Source: a virus
DNA length: 64,000 bases
IMG/VR virus record: IMGVR_UViG_3300032213_001070
Span: 20,215 to 84,214 of that record
Direction: 5' to 3' (one strand)
Position 1 is the stretch's first letter. The number at the start of each line of letters is the position of its first letter. A model generated the notes under the pieces. That model searched no databases and was not told where the DNA came from. It saw nothing but the letters and a program-made list of their open reading frames with translations. Position numbers and translations under genes: made by a program. Positions 21,201 to 30,432 of this stretch are shown here, piece after piece.

Positions 21201-24200
21201 TTAGAGAGTTGTTTGAAAACTTAAATTACTCTTCAAACAAAAAATCATTTGTAAGAAAATATCAGGCTAACATAAGTAATGTAGATTGGTTTGAGCTTGA
21301 CCGGGGTATCAGCAAACTAAATAGACCAACAGATACGGCATTAAGCACACAAGACTCTCAGCTTATATCTGACTCAATGGATATGATTATCTCAGATATA
21401 GTTGATGATTATTACAAAGCTAGATTAAAGACAGGTAAAGTTACAAAGTCTGGTACTATTGGATTATTGCTTGATCCTGAAAAAAGACATGGTACTTATA
21501 AGATTATAGAAAAAAGATTACAGAAAAAACTTGATGAGTTTAAAACTAAATTACATTCTCAACCTGGTATAGCTCCATTTAGTGAGATAAAGAATTTAGA
21601 AGATATCCAAGAGAATGCTGTAGCTGTTTTAAAATCTGCTAAAGGTGAGGATAAATATGTATTCCTTAAGTCACAGATTGATGGTTTTGATAATCTTAAT
21701 CCTGAAATCAAAAAAGGTACAAGGATTAAAGGTGAATCTTGGCGCGGTATAAAAATAGTAGGTGACTTCTATTCACATAAATCTATTAAAAAAGATAAAA
21801 CACCTGTAAGTATTCTTGTTGTATCTAGTTTAGAAGATGCAAGACAACAGTTTGAAAATTATGTAGCAGGTGGTGCTAAAGAATATACTGACTTTGAAGA
21901 GAAAGATGTTCCTGATTACATGCTATCTGCAGAACAAGAGTTACTGTTAGATAATGTAAGAATACTACAAGCTGCATTAGATAACTATGGTGACCCAGAA
22001 TGGGAACTAAAAGGTATCCCACCTACTGGTACAATTGCATTCCACTTACAAAATTCTGACTTTGAACTTTCTAAAACTAAATATGAGTTAGATAAGAGCT
22101 TGCTAAATGAAGAAAATGAAGAAGAAGATGACCAAGAAAAAGATCAGTCACGTGATTCTGAAACTCCATTTGGTGGTGAAGCATCTAACAAAAAGTCTTT
22201 ACTGCAACTTGCATCTAAAGAAGTTATATACATACTTAAGAGTCTTAGTAAAGTTAATAGAGAGGGAGAAGTGTCTTATAACAGACTTGGGTTCAAAGAG
22301 CGCGCAGACTTTAGAAAAGTTTGGAATATAGTTACTAAAACTATTGGAGGTTTAAGAGATAGAGTTGATGCATATGATAAGTTAATGGAAGAAGCTAAGA
22401 ACTTCTCAGAGATAGCACAACTTATTGAAACTAAACTTCCGGATCCAAAAGCTATTTCAAGTATATTTGAGCAAGGTGTTAGTAATTCATTCTGGCAAAC
22501 ATTTGCAAAACCATCTGTAAAGTATTGGCAGTTTACTGTATTTCCTCAGTATGAGTCAGTAACAAATGAACTAACAGGTGAATCAGAAAATATTATTACT
22601 AGTTATGAATCTGAGGTAACTCAATCATCAATAGAAGTAGACAGTACTGTTAGAAAGTTTGAAGCTTTGTTTAAAAGCAGTCTTGCTAATGATTACATAG
22701 AAAAGAATTCTGCTAATCAATCACAGTTGAAACTAGCCAATCTAGTTAAGGGCTTTGAAGATAAATCTAATCCGGGACAACTAGATAAGAATAGATCATT
22801 TGAATTTGCAGCAGCATTAGGTATAAAGTTAGATGATTTACCAGTAATTAGAAAGAGTCTTGAGACTAAGTCTGATTATTATGGCCTACCTTATATATAT
22901 GATATTGCCAAAGATTTTTTAGCTATACAGTCTGCAGAGAAAAAGATAGGACAGCAAGAAGAGTTCTTAAATAAGTTTATTAGTAATCCTATTGGAACCC
23001 TCCGTGGGGAAATACCAAAAGGAGTATTAAAAACATTTAAGAAAGAAGTAACAGAGAAGAACATCTTAAAGAGACTAGCAGAACTGCAGTCTCAGTATGG
23101 ATATGATTCTGCTAATCCAGGAGTATTGCTTCCTGATGGAAACAGAGTATTTGAGAATGTAAATCATAGTGAGGTAACTGTAACTGTTGATGCACTTAAC
23201 AGAGTTACTAAATTAAGTGACTTATGGGAATCAGATGAATTCGGTTATATGGATCATTTAAAACCTGGTAAATCATTCTTTACTCTAAGATCAAAAGTCT
23301 TTGGGGCCCTGTTTGATATGTCTAAAAATACATCTGAAGAAAATTTATTTGATAAGAAGAGCAACAGATCCTTAGAACTTATTCAGACAGCAGGTACACA
23401 AATAGCTGATGTTGAAGGTGTTAACACATCTGACTTAGATAAAGCTGGTAAGTTTATGCAGGAGTTTCATACTTTCTTATTAAATGGTGTAGCTGAGTTT
23501 ATCCGACATGCTGAGAAAAAATCTGCATTTGGTATAAGACAAGTAGGTGGAAAACAGAAAGTGATTGTTAACGGTATTACAAATGGTGTTGATCAAAGCT
23601 TGTACATTGATATGAACAAGTTTATAAAACCAGGAGAAACACAACTAAGTCCAGGTGAGATAGTTGCTGTTGGTGGGTACTTCTTAGATTATATTGCTGT
23701 TGAGTTTGATAGAATCAGATACTTTAAACAAAACCCTAATGTTCTTGAAACTATAAAAGGTTATAACAGAGAGATCAAAGATGAACAAGGAAATGTTATT
23801 GCCCGTGCTGGTGAATTGTTTACTGTGTTTGATAACATCTTAAGAGATAAGACCAAGAAAGACTTATACAAGCTTACTTCAGATCCGGCATTAGATTTAC
23901 CTACATATGTAAGAAACAATCAAGAGTTATTCCTTAAAATACAAACAGATATTACTGATTACTTTAATGAGAAACTTGAGTCTCTTACTAAAGAGTATGT
24001 AGATAACTTAAATTTCATGGATGAGAAACTCTATGAAAAAGCAGGCATTTTAGAAAAAGATAGAAAAGGTGGATTAGCTACAGAACCGTTAGTTAAAGCA
24101 TATCTTTATAACAGCTGGATTCATAAGTTTGAGATGTTTAATATCTTTAATGGTGATGCATCTCAATTTAATCATGATAAACAAGAGGTACAGAAAAGAG

Positions 24201-27200
24201 CTCCGGGATCTACATCAGATGGTGATGCATTCTTGAATGATAAGTACATGCATAAGTTTATTAATAGTGTACTAAATAATAAAACATATGCTAAAGCTTT
24301 AGCTAAAGAACTTGGCAGAGATGACCTAGATAAATTTGTTTCTAATGGTAAGTTAAACACTGGAGTAATTGCGGATGCTGAAAGAAAATCTGTATATCTA
24401 GATGAAATGCTTGGAGCATGGGAGGAAAAATACCGTAAGGATTTAACTCCTATAATCAAAAATAAAACAGAATTAGAAAAAGCAATTAGTAAAAAGCTAG
24501 CTAAAGATGCTAAGGCTTATAAAGAAATGAAAGAGTCTGATGGTGCTGCATTTGTTACATTTGATGCATACCGTATTCTTAAGATTCAAGGTAACAGCTG
24601 GGCTCCTGCACAAGAGGAGTTATACCAAAAGATTATTGCTGGTGAAGAAGTAGACCCTTTAAAAGTAAAAGAGTTCTTCTCTATATATAAATTACACTAC
24701 TATGGGGCAATTGCAAATTCTCCCATAGCAGCAACAGCAATGCATAAGTTTGCGGTAGCTCCTATAATACCTAGCTTAGCAACTAAAGGAACACAGCTCT
24801 ATAATTTACATGTTAAAATGTTAGAAAACAATTTACAGTATGTAACATTTGGTTCTGGTTCTAAAGTATCTACTCTTACTACTACTGGTAGCTTTGATAA
24901 CATATTTGCTGATGCCAATCAAAAAGCGGTATCAATGGATGCTCCTATTAAAACTAATCAAATACACATTGAGTATCTTAAAGATGTGACTAAAGTAGCT
25001 ACTAAACTTAAGAAAGAAATTAGCTACCCAACACAAAAAAGGGTATTGTTGTTAGATGGTTTATTTAATGTAGGTGAAGCAATCAATAAAACAAGTGGAG
25101 AAATAGCTTCTAATTATAAAGCAGCAGTAGATAACTACACTGAAGTATTAACTCTTGACTTATTAAATAAAATAGGTTATGAGTTTGATAAAAATACAGG
25201 AAGCTATGTTGGTAAACTTGATAAGTTTATTGAACTTATTAGAGATGAATTAGGAGCCAAAGAAGTTCCTGATCATTTAATTAAACTACTAGACACAACA
25301 TTAGCAGGTAATCTGACAATGGATTTTTCTATTCACCCAGAGGCTGATACACTGGAAAAGGTTATTGTTAACCGTATTCAGAAGAGTGTGATTACTCAGA
25401 AGACTAAAGGTGAATCAATGGTTCAGGCACCATCTACATTCTATAATGGAGTATGGGATACTGCATTTGAAAGAGATGAAGCTATCAAAAAGAATGATGA
25501 GTTAATTAAAAAATTCTTAGGTTCAAATGTTTTACCTTTCTATAGAACAGGGTTTGATGAAAAGGGTAACAGAATAGCTACTCAAGCTATGAAGGTTGCT
25601 ATTCCATTCAATGGTGACTTTTTAAATTTATTAAATTTAAAGCACCCGGATGGAGAACCAATTGGAAACAGAGACCGCCTAAATGATTTAATTAAGAATG
25701 ATGCTTGGTTAAATGAAAACAAAGACTTAATTACTATTGCTGGTCCAAGGATCCCGACTGATGCTGCCAACACAATGGAATTTGCTGAAGTATGGCACTT
25801 TATTGACCCTGCTCAAGGTAATACAGTAATTGTACCAACAGAGATAGTTGCAAAAGCTGGATCTGACTTTGACGTTGATAAGATATATTTCATGATGCCT
25901 AATATCAATTCAAAAGGAGAATTAGTAAAGGCACCTGCTGAAAGTATGGAAGATCTTAAAGCTTTGGTAGATAAATCTAATAAAGCAAGTAAGAAAGAAA
26001 GAAAAGAAAAAGGATTGATGAATCCTCAAGCTTTAATAGATCAGTATAAGAAAGCAGCTCAAAATAAACTTATTGAAAGTACAAAGGCAATCCTTTCATT
26101 ACCAGACAATTATGCTAGCTTAACTAAACCAAATAATACATACTTGGTAGAAGATGAGGTAGAGTTCTATGACACATATGCTAGAGGTTATAACAATAAG
26201 TTAAATGCCCATCAAGAAGGTGTAAGAATGAATGGTAAAGATGAAGTTATGAGCCCATCAAGAATATTTGATGAGGACTATAACTTAAGTGTCCATGAGT
26301 CTAACTTATCGGGAAGCTTACCATTAGGTATAATGGCTAAGAAAAATAAAGTACATAGTTTGTTTAAGAGTATAGGTGCTCTTATGCCTAAGTCATACAG
26401 AGCTACTGTATGGAATGATGAAACAAAAAGATATGATGAGTTAGAGGCAGAGTATGATGTTGTTATCAATATGAAGCATAACAAAACTAGAAATGCTAAA
26501 GGACAAGAAGTAGTTTCTCTATCTAATGAAAACAATGTAGATGGTGAAAAAATTGGTGATATATTCTCACATGGTCTTCAGGGATTACTTGACCGAGCTA
26601 AGAATCCTTTTCCATTTAAATTGCAGATTGTAAAAGAAGCATTATCTACTATCAACCATCTTATTGAAGCTGGTGTAAGTGTACCAGAAACATTTGCATT
26701 TGTTAATAACCCATGGATTGTTAAGTATATTGAATACCAAATGCGTTTTGGTGGTTCAACATCTAAGTTCATGTCTATACCAATTCTTAAACATCAGGTT
26801 AAGGCTGCAGCAATGAAGCAAACTATTGATGATATGATTTCAGCCGGTGGTACTAGTATGAAAAAGTTTATAAGTGAGCTAGTTAATATTGCAAATCAAA
26901 AAAGATTAGCTGACACAGTTACAATGCTAAAAAAACAAGAGAAGTCAAAGAAATATAATTACATGCTAGAAGGTATTGATGTACCATTTACAGCAACTGT
27001 AGAAGATATGGTTTTCAAAAAAGGCTTCCAGTTAAATAAGATTGCGCTTTTAAAAGAAGTTGATCCTACTAAAGGGTTTGATAAACAGAAGGTAGTATTC
27101 AGTAAATCAAAAAGTATAACAAACAATGATAACTTTTACTATGCTGCACAGGCTGCATGGCAAAAAACTTTTGGAAATACTTATGCTAATGAATCAGAAT

Positions 27201-29506
27201 TAAAATCTCTTGTAAGAGGTGGATTGTCTCCAACACCACAGAACCTAGCTATCTTGTTACATATGTTGCAATTAGAAAAGCAATTCAAAGGAATGGATGA
27301 GCTAGAAATGGCATTTAGTCCGGATACTGGATTACTTGATACTACATTACAAGTTAAAAAAAGAGATCAAGCTTTGAAATTATTCTCAGAAGGTTCTAAG
27401 ATTGATAAAGATTTCTTAAATAGATTAAGATATGATTCCATTCTATCATCATTCTACAAGAGTGATATGATAATGGATTTAGTAACACCATTATTCTCAT
27501 TAAGATTGAATGACCAAATATCAAACTTTATTGAGAAGAAGATTAATCTAAACAAAGATATCATAGCTCAAAAGTATGGCCCAGGAATTAAAGGTCAAGA
27601 GAGATTTATTAACATGTACAATAATGCAGTAGTAAATTACATCTTCCAAAACACTATGTCTAATTATCCTGATGAGTCTGGACAACCAGTTCTTATTCCA
27701 GATACAATACATACCTTTCCTGTTACTCAAGTAGAAAAAGGTCCTGCGGTTATATTAAATGAAAAAGGCTTTAGAGTAAATTTTAAAAAAGCTCAGGAAG
27801 ATTATAAAAACAAAATCTTCTTAACTACTAACAATACAGATGAGAGCTATGCTAAAACTGGTCAGGATGCATTTACTCCACGGGAGAATCCTTTCCCAAC
27901 ATTCTCAAGCTACTTAAAGTTCATTACAGAAAAAGAATATTTAAGCAGTATATACCCTGATCAGACTGATGTCTTTTTAACTCAGACAGCACTTATGAAT
28001 AACTTTAACCGTGCTTTTATTATGGGTACAACAAAGTATTCATATACTAATATGGTTATGGATATCATTAGTGAGTTTGAAGATCAAAACATAAAAGAAA
28101 ACTATCCGGTATTAGCTCAGCTAGCACCAGCTAAGTTTGTTAAAGATGTAAATGTTATTGAGTTAAATGATAAGGCAACAGCCAAAGGAGTTATTGCAGA
28201 AGATTATTATAAGAATCTAAAACAATTAGCGGATCCAACAGTAAGAAAAGTTACCTATACAGATAAGACTAAACAAAAACAAGATAACCAAAGAATAACT
28301 GATGTATTCAAGGACTTCTCACTGCTTATGTTTTATCAACATGGTACAGGATATTCTAGATTAGGTTTTGGAAAAGTATTAGATCCAGAATCTTTTGTAA
28401 AAAAAATGCAGTATGCTTCTAATGCTTTCTTGAATAACAATCTATCAGAAGAAACATTTGAAAGAATCTATAACAGATTCATTACTAAGTCACAGTTTAA
28501 AGATTATACTATTGACCCAAGTAATCCAGATGCTTTTGAATCTTCAGAAGATATACTAAGTGAATTCTCTGAAGAAGACTTGATAGAAATGGGATTACTA
28601 CAACCAGGACAAAAACCTACTCAACCATCTACTAGTATTAAACCTTCTGATTTTACTAATCATTCTGGTGGTGCATATGGAGGGGATACTTTCTGGGATA
28701 TTATTGGTAGAGAATTTGGAGTTACTAATCATAAACACTATAAAGATGCGGGTAATCCTAATTTATCTCAAAAATTAAGAAATGCAGGTGTTAAAGCTAC
28801 AATTCTTACTAAAGAACAGATGGATACTGCAAGAATTGAGGTGGAAAAATTACTTGGAGAAAAATATCCTGATACTTTACAAGGAAACTTACAAGTAAGA
28901 AATTATTATCAAGTAGCTAATGCAGATGCTGTATTTGCTGTTGCTGAAATAGATTCTGGTACAAAGCCTGGAGTTTTTGGTGGAACAAATACTGCTGTTC
29001 AATTAGGTATAAAACTAGGTAAACCTGTATATGTATTTGATTTAGATACCAAGAAATGGTATACACAAGATACAGAGTATCTTGAAACTGGTTATGATAA
29101 AACTAAACATGAATGGAATTACAATGGTTGGATAGAAATACCTACACCTACTCTTACTAAAAACTTTGCTGGTGTAGGATCAAGAGATATTGAATCTTAT
29201 AATGTACAAAAGGATGGTAAATGGGTGCCAAGAGATAAATACAAAGGTAAAGAAACTGAAGAAGCTGCTAAACAAGCTATTAGAGATGTATATACTAATA
29301 CATTTGCAACTCCTACCACTCAACCTACAGCTATTCAGACTGCTGCAGCAACACCGTTAGATAAAATAAATGAATTTTATAACAGTCTTACTCAGGAACA
29401 AAAAGATAAATTAGGTAACTTAGATGACTTGATTGCTGAGTATAATGATGTTCCGTTTGACTATCCGGTAGAAGATTATATTGAAAGTATTAAATGTAAG
29501 TTATAA
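18293..29506 (+). CDS. Giant virion RNA polymerase polyprotein (zincin - RNAP - SLOG-like)
   Basis: A 3737-aa polyprotein. It opens with MITCPITRQPLEDF. A zincin site HEAFH lies at residues 868-872 (IYHEAFHAFTQLYL). The RNA polymerase core is clear: GPRIPTDAANTMEFAEVW followed by VAKAGSDFDVDKIYFMMP, where Asp2525, Asp2527 and Asp2529 match the metal-binding DxDxD loop of double-psi beta-barrel polymerases such as the crAss-like phage virion polymerase. Downstream, MAKKNKVHSLF is a candidate second-barrel segment. Residues about 3457-3650 resemble a SLOG/LOG Rossmann domain (HSGGAYGGDTFWD, then GGTNTAVQLGIKLGKPVYVF). It likely travels in the capsid and transcribes early genes after ejection. 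No intein junctions were seen. Domain functions are by motif; packaging is inferred from the family. Confidence 0.85.
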   Translation: MITCPITRQPLEDFYKYVYRAINDKLKDNKTFDVNQFMEDLFKKSSEKSDPETAAKWLQSTPRVINLIVTKSFSDKIPLVKGLDGIYGLMTDFSKPDGEGLKNVLAKYVKKQDVKDLKPVIAHQLSLEFSTEEDEPEGEDIPKNSPSVTARLKSTIPFSGTLPSFTPVDPKQKSDTYIEKLDKPRAQILTNLTRLANAFNSTDPFSDFVYQNKKIRIKAVNLYAFSQQNFNDLDPTTQEEIRLSGVMVAIGNAQANVTQADKRVLLVVTDDSGQNLYFDEEGNITNKGNGKLLYQFMRDVRNTAKGYVVTDIYGNEEQLMPISEYVAKNYNSEIDGDLNTFTEKVKDQREKELKRLFELREKALGSEVMLEFEGLTEGVSSEVTATRLPLSDFLKIPGSTKANLKTIRTLKKAEGKFFKGYAVINLNGTEFQVRRSSMPDSVADQIAAVMFDPNIPFETKKDFYSQFIPEDSDTKLAYTMRKHEIIPDMEKKSFRIKLYDQVGEKEGFMTKPTHDFKISEASLKKASEESLANGRKLLSDIFKTGRSNGKATYMSYKSDLLNSEDYLVYDTQTKQIDVANYINFLSGLDGYVMLVDGDPGFYNKTLLFNEPTELSKDLKEQPEEEEDWFDQQIREAREFAEKQKALENASKTPVEIEFDFIIDRALSPEYKAQLEQQGVKAKSNNYYYAASLIQSINTDRRYSREVAEQLRDMLSGYIGALSDAQIKTINSAINAAFPQLSTPVQNAVDIIQKTIEPEMPDPTTGIIEPGSNLTQDEQDTLDEFGLFRAGYIADEIGAKDLKNVLNWWNKTKIGKELQKHIKLEHAYNLANSDVFAKFVVSGATLTNPDIKAQIQINPNKGTLVDIYHEAFHAFTQLYLTRQEKYNLYDEVKNYTDANGKEPYKNFSYKDIDELLAEDFRTYMKTNYIKKGSPVRNRLFRKILNFIRALFGKKPINPTEVVTETMNVPAVRELFENLNYSSNKKSFVRKYQANISNVDWFELDRGISKLNRPTDTALSTQDSQLISDSMDMIISDIVDDYYKARLKTGKVTKSGTIGLLLDPEKRHGTYKIIEKRLQKKLDEFKTKLHSQPGIAPFSEIKNLEDIQENAVAVLKSAKGEDKYVFLKSQIDGFDNLNPEIKKGTRIKGESWRGIKIVGDFYSHKSIKKDKTPVSILVVSSLEDARQQFENYVAGGAKEYTDFEEKDVPDYMLSAEQELLLDNVRILQAALDNYGDPEWELKGIPPTGTIAFHLQNSDFELSKTKYELDKSLLNEENEEEDDQEKDQSRDSETPFGGEASNKKSLLQLASKEVIYILKSLSKVNREGEVSYNRLGFKERADFRKVWNIVTKTIGGLRDRVDAYDKLMEEAKNFSEIAQLIETKLPDPKAISSIFEQGVSNSFWQTFAKPSVKYWQFTVFPQYESVTNELTGESENIITSYESEVTQSSIEVDSTVRKFEALFKSSLANDYIEKNSANQSQLKLANLVKGFEDKSNPGQLDKNRSFEFAAALGIKLDDLPVIRKSLETKSDYYGLPYIYDIAKDFLAIQSAEKKIGQQEEFLNKFISNPIGTLRGEIPKGVLKTFKKEVTEKNILKRLAELQSQYGYDSANPGVLLPDGNRVFENVNHSEVTVTVDALNRVTKLSDLWESDEFGYMDHLKPGKSFFTLRSKVFGALFDMSKNTSEENLFDKKSNRSLELIQTAGTQIADVEGVNTSDLDKAGKFMQEFHTFLLNGVAEFIRHAEKKSAFGIRQVGGKQKVIVNGITNGVDQSLYIDMNKFIKPGETQLSPGEIVAVGGYFLDYIAVEFDRIRYFKQNPNVLETIKGYNREIKDEQGNVIARAGELFTVFDNILRDKTKKDLYKLTSDPALDLPTYVRNNQELFLKIQTDITDYFNEKLESLTKEYVDNLNFMDEKLYEKAGILEKDRKGGLATEPLVKAYLYNSWIHKFEMFNIFNGDASQFNHDKQEVQKRAPGSTSDGDAFLNDKYMHKFINSVLNNKTYAKALAKELGRDDLDKFVSNGKLNTGVIADAERKSVYLDEMLGAWEEKYRKDLTPIIKNKTELEKAISKKLAKDAKAYKEMKESDGAAFVTFDAYRILKIQGNSWAPAQEELYQKIIAGEEVDPLKVKEFFSIYKLHYYGAIANSPIAATAMHKFAVAPIIPSLATKGTQLYNLHVKMLENNLQYVTFGSGSKVSTLTTTGSFDNIFADANQKAVSMDAPIKTNQIHIEYLKDVTKVATKLKKEISYPTQKRVLLLDGLFNVGEAINKTSGEIASNYKAAVDNYTEVLTLDLLNKIGYEFDKNTGSYVGKLDKFIELIRDELGAKEVPDHLIKLLDTTLAGNLTMDFSIHPEADTLEKVIVNRIQKSVITQKTKGESMVQAPSTFYNGVWDTAFERDEAIKKNDELIKKFLGSNVLPFYRTGFDEKGNRIATQAMKVAIPFNGDFLNLLNLKHPDGEPIGNRDRLNDLIKNDAWLNENKDLITIAGPRIPTDAANTMEFAEVWHFIDPAQGNTVIVPTEIVAKAGSDFDVDKIYFMMPNINSKGELVKAPAESMEDLKALVDKSNKASKKERKEKGLMNPQALIDQYKKAAQNKLIESTKAILSLPDNYASLTKPNNTYLVEDEVEFYDTYARGYNNKLNAHQEGVRMNGKDEVMSPSRIFDEDYNLSVHESNLSGSLPLGIMAKKNKVHSLFKSIGALMPKSYRATVWNDETKRYDELEAEYDVVINMKHNKTRNAKGQEVVSLSNENNVDGEKIGDIFSHGLQGLLDRAKNPFPFKLQIVKEALSTINHLIEAGVSVPETFAFVNNPWIVKYIEYQMRFGGSTSKFMSIPILKHQVKAAAMKQTIDDMISAGGTSMKKFISELVNIANQKRLADTVTMLKKQEKSKKYNYMLEGIDVPFTATVEDMVFKKGFQLNKIALLKEVDPTKGFDKQKVVFSKSKSITNNDNFYYAAQAAWQKTFGNTYANESELKSLVRGGLSPTPQNLAILLHMLQLEKQFKGMDELEMAFSPDTGLLDTTLQVKKRDQALKLFSEGSKIDKDFLNRLRYDSILSSFYKSDMIMDLVTPLFSLRLNDQISNFIEKKINLNKDIIAQKYGPGIKGQERFINMYNNAVVNYIFQNTMSNYPDESGQPVLIPDTIHTFPVTQVEKGPAVILNEKGFRVNFKKAQEDYKNKIFLTTNNTDESYAKTGQDAFTPRENPFPTFSSYLKFITEKEYLSSIYPDQTDVFLTQTALMNNFNRAFIMGTTKYSYTNMVMDIISEFEDQNIKENYPVLAQLAPAKFVKDVNVIELNDKATAKGVIAEDYYKNLKQLADPTVRKVTYTDKTKQKQDNQRITDVFKDFSLLMFYQHGTGYSRLGFGKVLDPESFVKKMQYASNAFLNNNLSEETFERIYNRFITKSQFKDYTIDPSNPDAFESSEDILSEFSEEDLIEMGLLQPGQKPTQPSTSIKPSDFTNHSGGAYGGDTFWDIIGREFGVTNHKHYKDAGNPNLSQKLRNAGVKATILTKEQMDTARIEVEKLLGEKYPDTLQGNLQVRNYYQVANADAVFAVAEIDSGTKPGVFGGTNTAVQLGIKLGKPVYVFDLDTKKWYTQDTEYLETGYDKTKHEWNYNGWIEIPTPTLTKNFAGVGSRDIESYNVQKDGKWVPRDKYKGKETEEAAKQAIRDVYTNTFATPTTQPTAIQTAAATPLDKINEFYNSLTQEQKDKLGNLDDLIAEYNDVPFDYPVEDYIESIKCKL

Positions 29507-30432
29507 TGAGTTGTATTAATAAGGCAGATAAAGCATATAAAGCTCTCCAAAATGTTTATGGAGATGCACTGGCAGAAGCTTTTGTACGGGCTCATCCTTT
29601 TAATAAAGGTAAGTCTGAAGATATAAACTTTGATATACCTAGTAAAAAGGAAGTTAAAGATTGGCTTACTGAACAAAAACAAAACATACCAAAGAATATT
29701 AAGAGAGCCTTAGAACTTAACCCATATCTTTCTGAGACTGCACTTAAAAGCATGCTTAAAGGTGTTGTTAGTACATTTAAAGACAGAATGTTTATAACTA
29801 CAGGTTGGTTGTTTTCCGGATCCAGTGCATTAGGTCAAGAGGTATTTGAAACTATCTATAAGCCTAACATGGCTGTTATGAATAATCTAGCAGACAACTA
29901 CCCGGATATCTTCAGATTAATCCCTACTAAGAATGCATATACAACTATGGTTGAAATAACACCAAGAGTTAAAGCAGAAGAAGAGGCAGAAGAAGGTGAG
30001 GTTCTAGAAGATGATGAACTTAAAACAGATGAGCCTGCAATAGTTGAAAGCATAAGAACATACAGGTCAATTGTAGATAATAACAATGGCCGTAAACCTA
30101 TAGAGTTTATGGCTGGTGACTTAAAGTGGCAGTTAAACAATAAAGGTTTATACAATCTTGTAGATAAGTTTACTAATGCTGTATATGTTAGAAATATAAA
30201 TTTAGAAACTGGTGAAATGATTCCTGAAGTATTACCAGAGACCCCGGTAGATGAAGCAAAAAGAGATAGAATCTTTAGATCAGTTATGCAAATGATTAAA
30301 GAACAAAAACTAGATGAGTATCTTGCTGTAAAAGGTATTGACACTGCAGATATATATGAAGCTTTAAGAGATGCTGAAACTGATAATGATTTGAATAAAG
30401 TTATAGAAACAATATTAAAAGCAGTATGTTAA
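29506..30432 (+). CDS. Virion-associated protein, unknown
   Basis: A 308-aa protein whose start shares one base with the polymerase stop (TAATG) and whose end overlaps the next gene by 7 bp, so the three are tightly coupled. The N-terminus has a Cys at position 3 and an AYKALQNVYGDALAEAFVRAH helix, similar in layout to the small N-terminal module of the next protein. The middle has an acidic stretch (EEEAEEGEVLEDDE, about 158-171) and the protein ends ...KAVC. No catalytic motif is visible. The position suggests a partner of the polymerase polyprotein or a detached segment of it. Confidence 0.55.
   Translation: MSCINKADKAYKALQNVYGDALAEAFVRAHPFNKGKSEDINFDIPSKKEVKDWLTEQKQNIPKNIKRALELNPYLSETALKSMLKGVVSTFKDRMFITTGWLFSGSSALGQEVFETIYKPNMAVMNNLADNYPDIFRLIPTKNAYTTMVEITPRVKAEEEAEEGEVLEDDELKTDEPAIVESIRTYRSIVDNNNGRKPIEFMAGDLKWQLNNKGLYNLVDKFTNAVYVRNINLETGEMIPEVLPETPVDEAKRDRIFRSVMQMIKEQKLDEYLAVKGIDTADIYEALRDAETDNDLNKVIETILKAVC

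Noticed and set aside
18293-29506. Intein in the giant polymerase
   Set aside because: No Cys/Ser block A start or HN-Cys/Ser/Thr end was seen near the catalytic loop, which is continuous.
29898-30344. 148-aa ORF on the - strand
   Set aside because: Antisense shadow of the 308-aa gene; Ser/Leu-rich low-complexity product and no motif.
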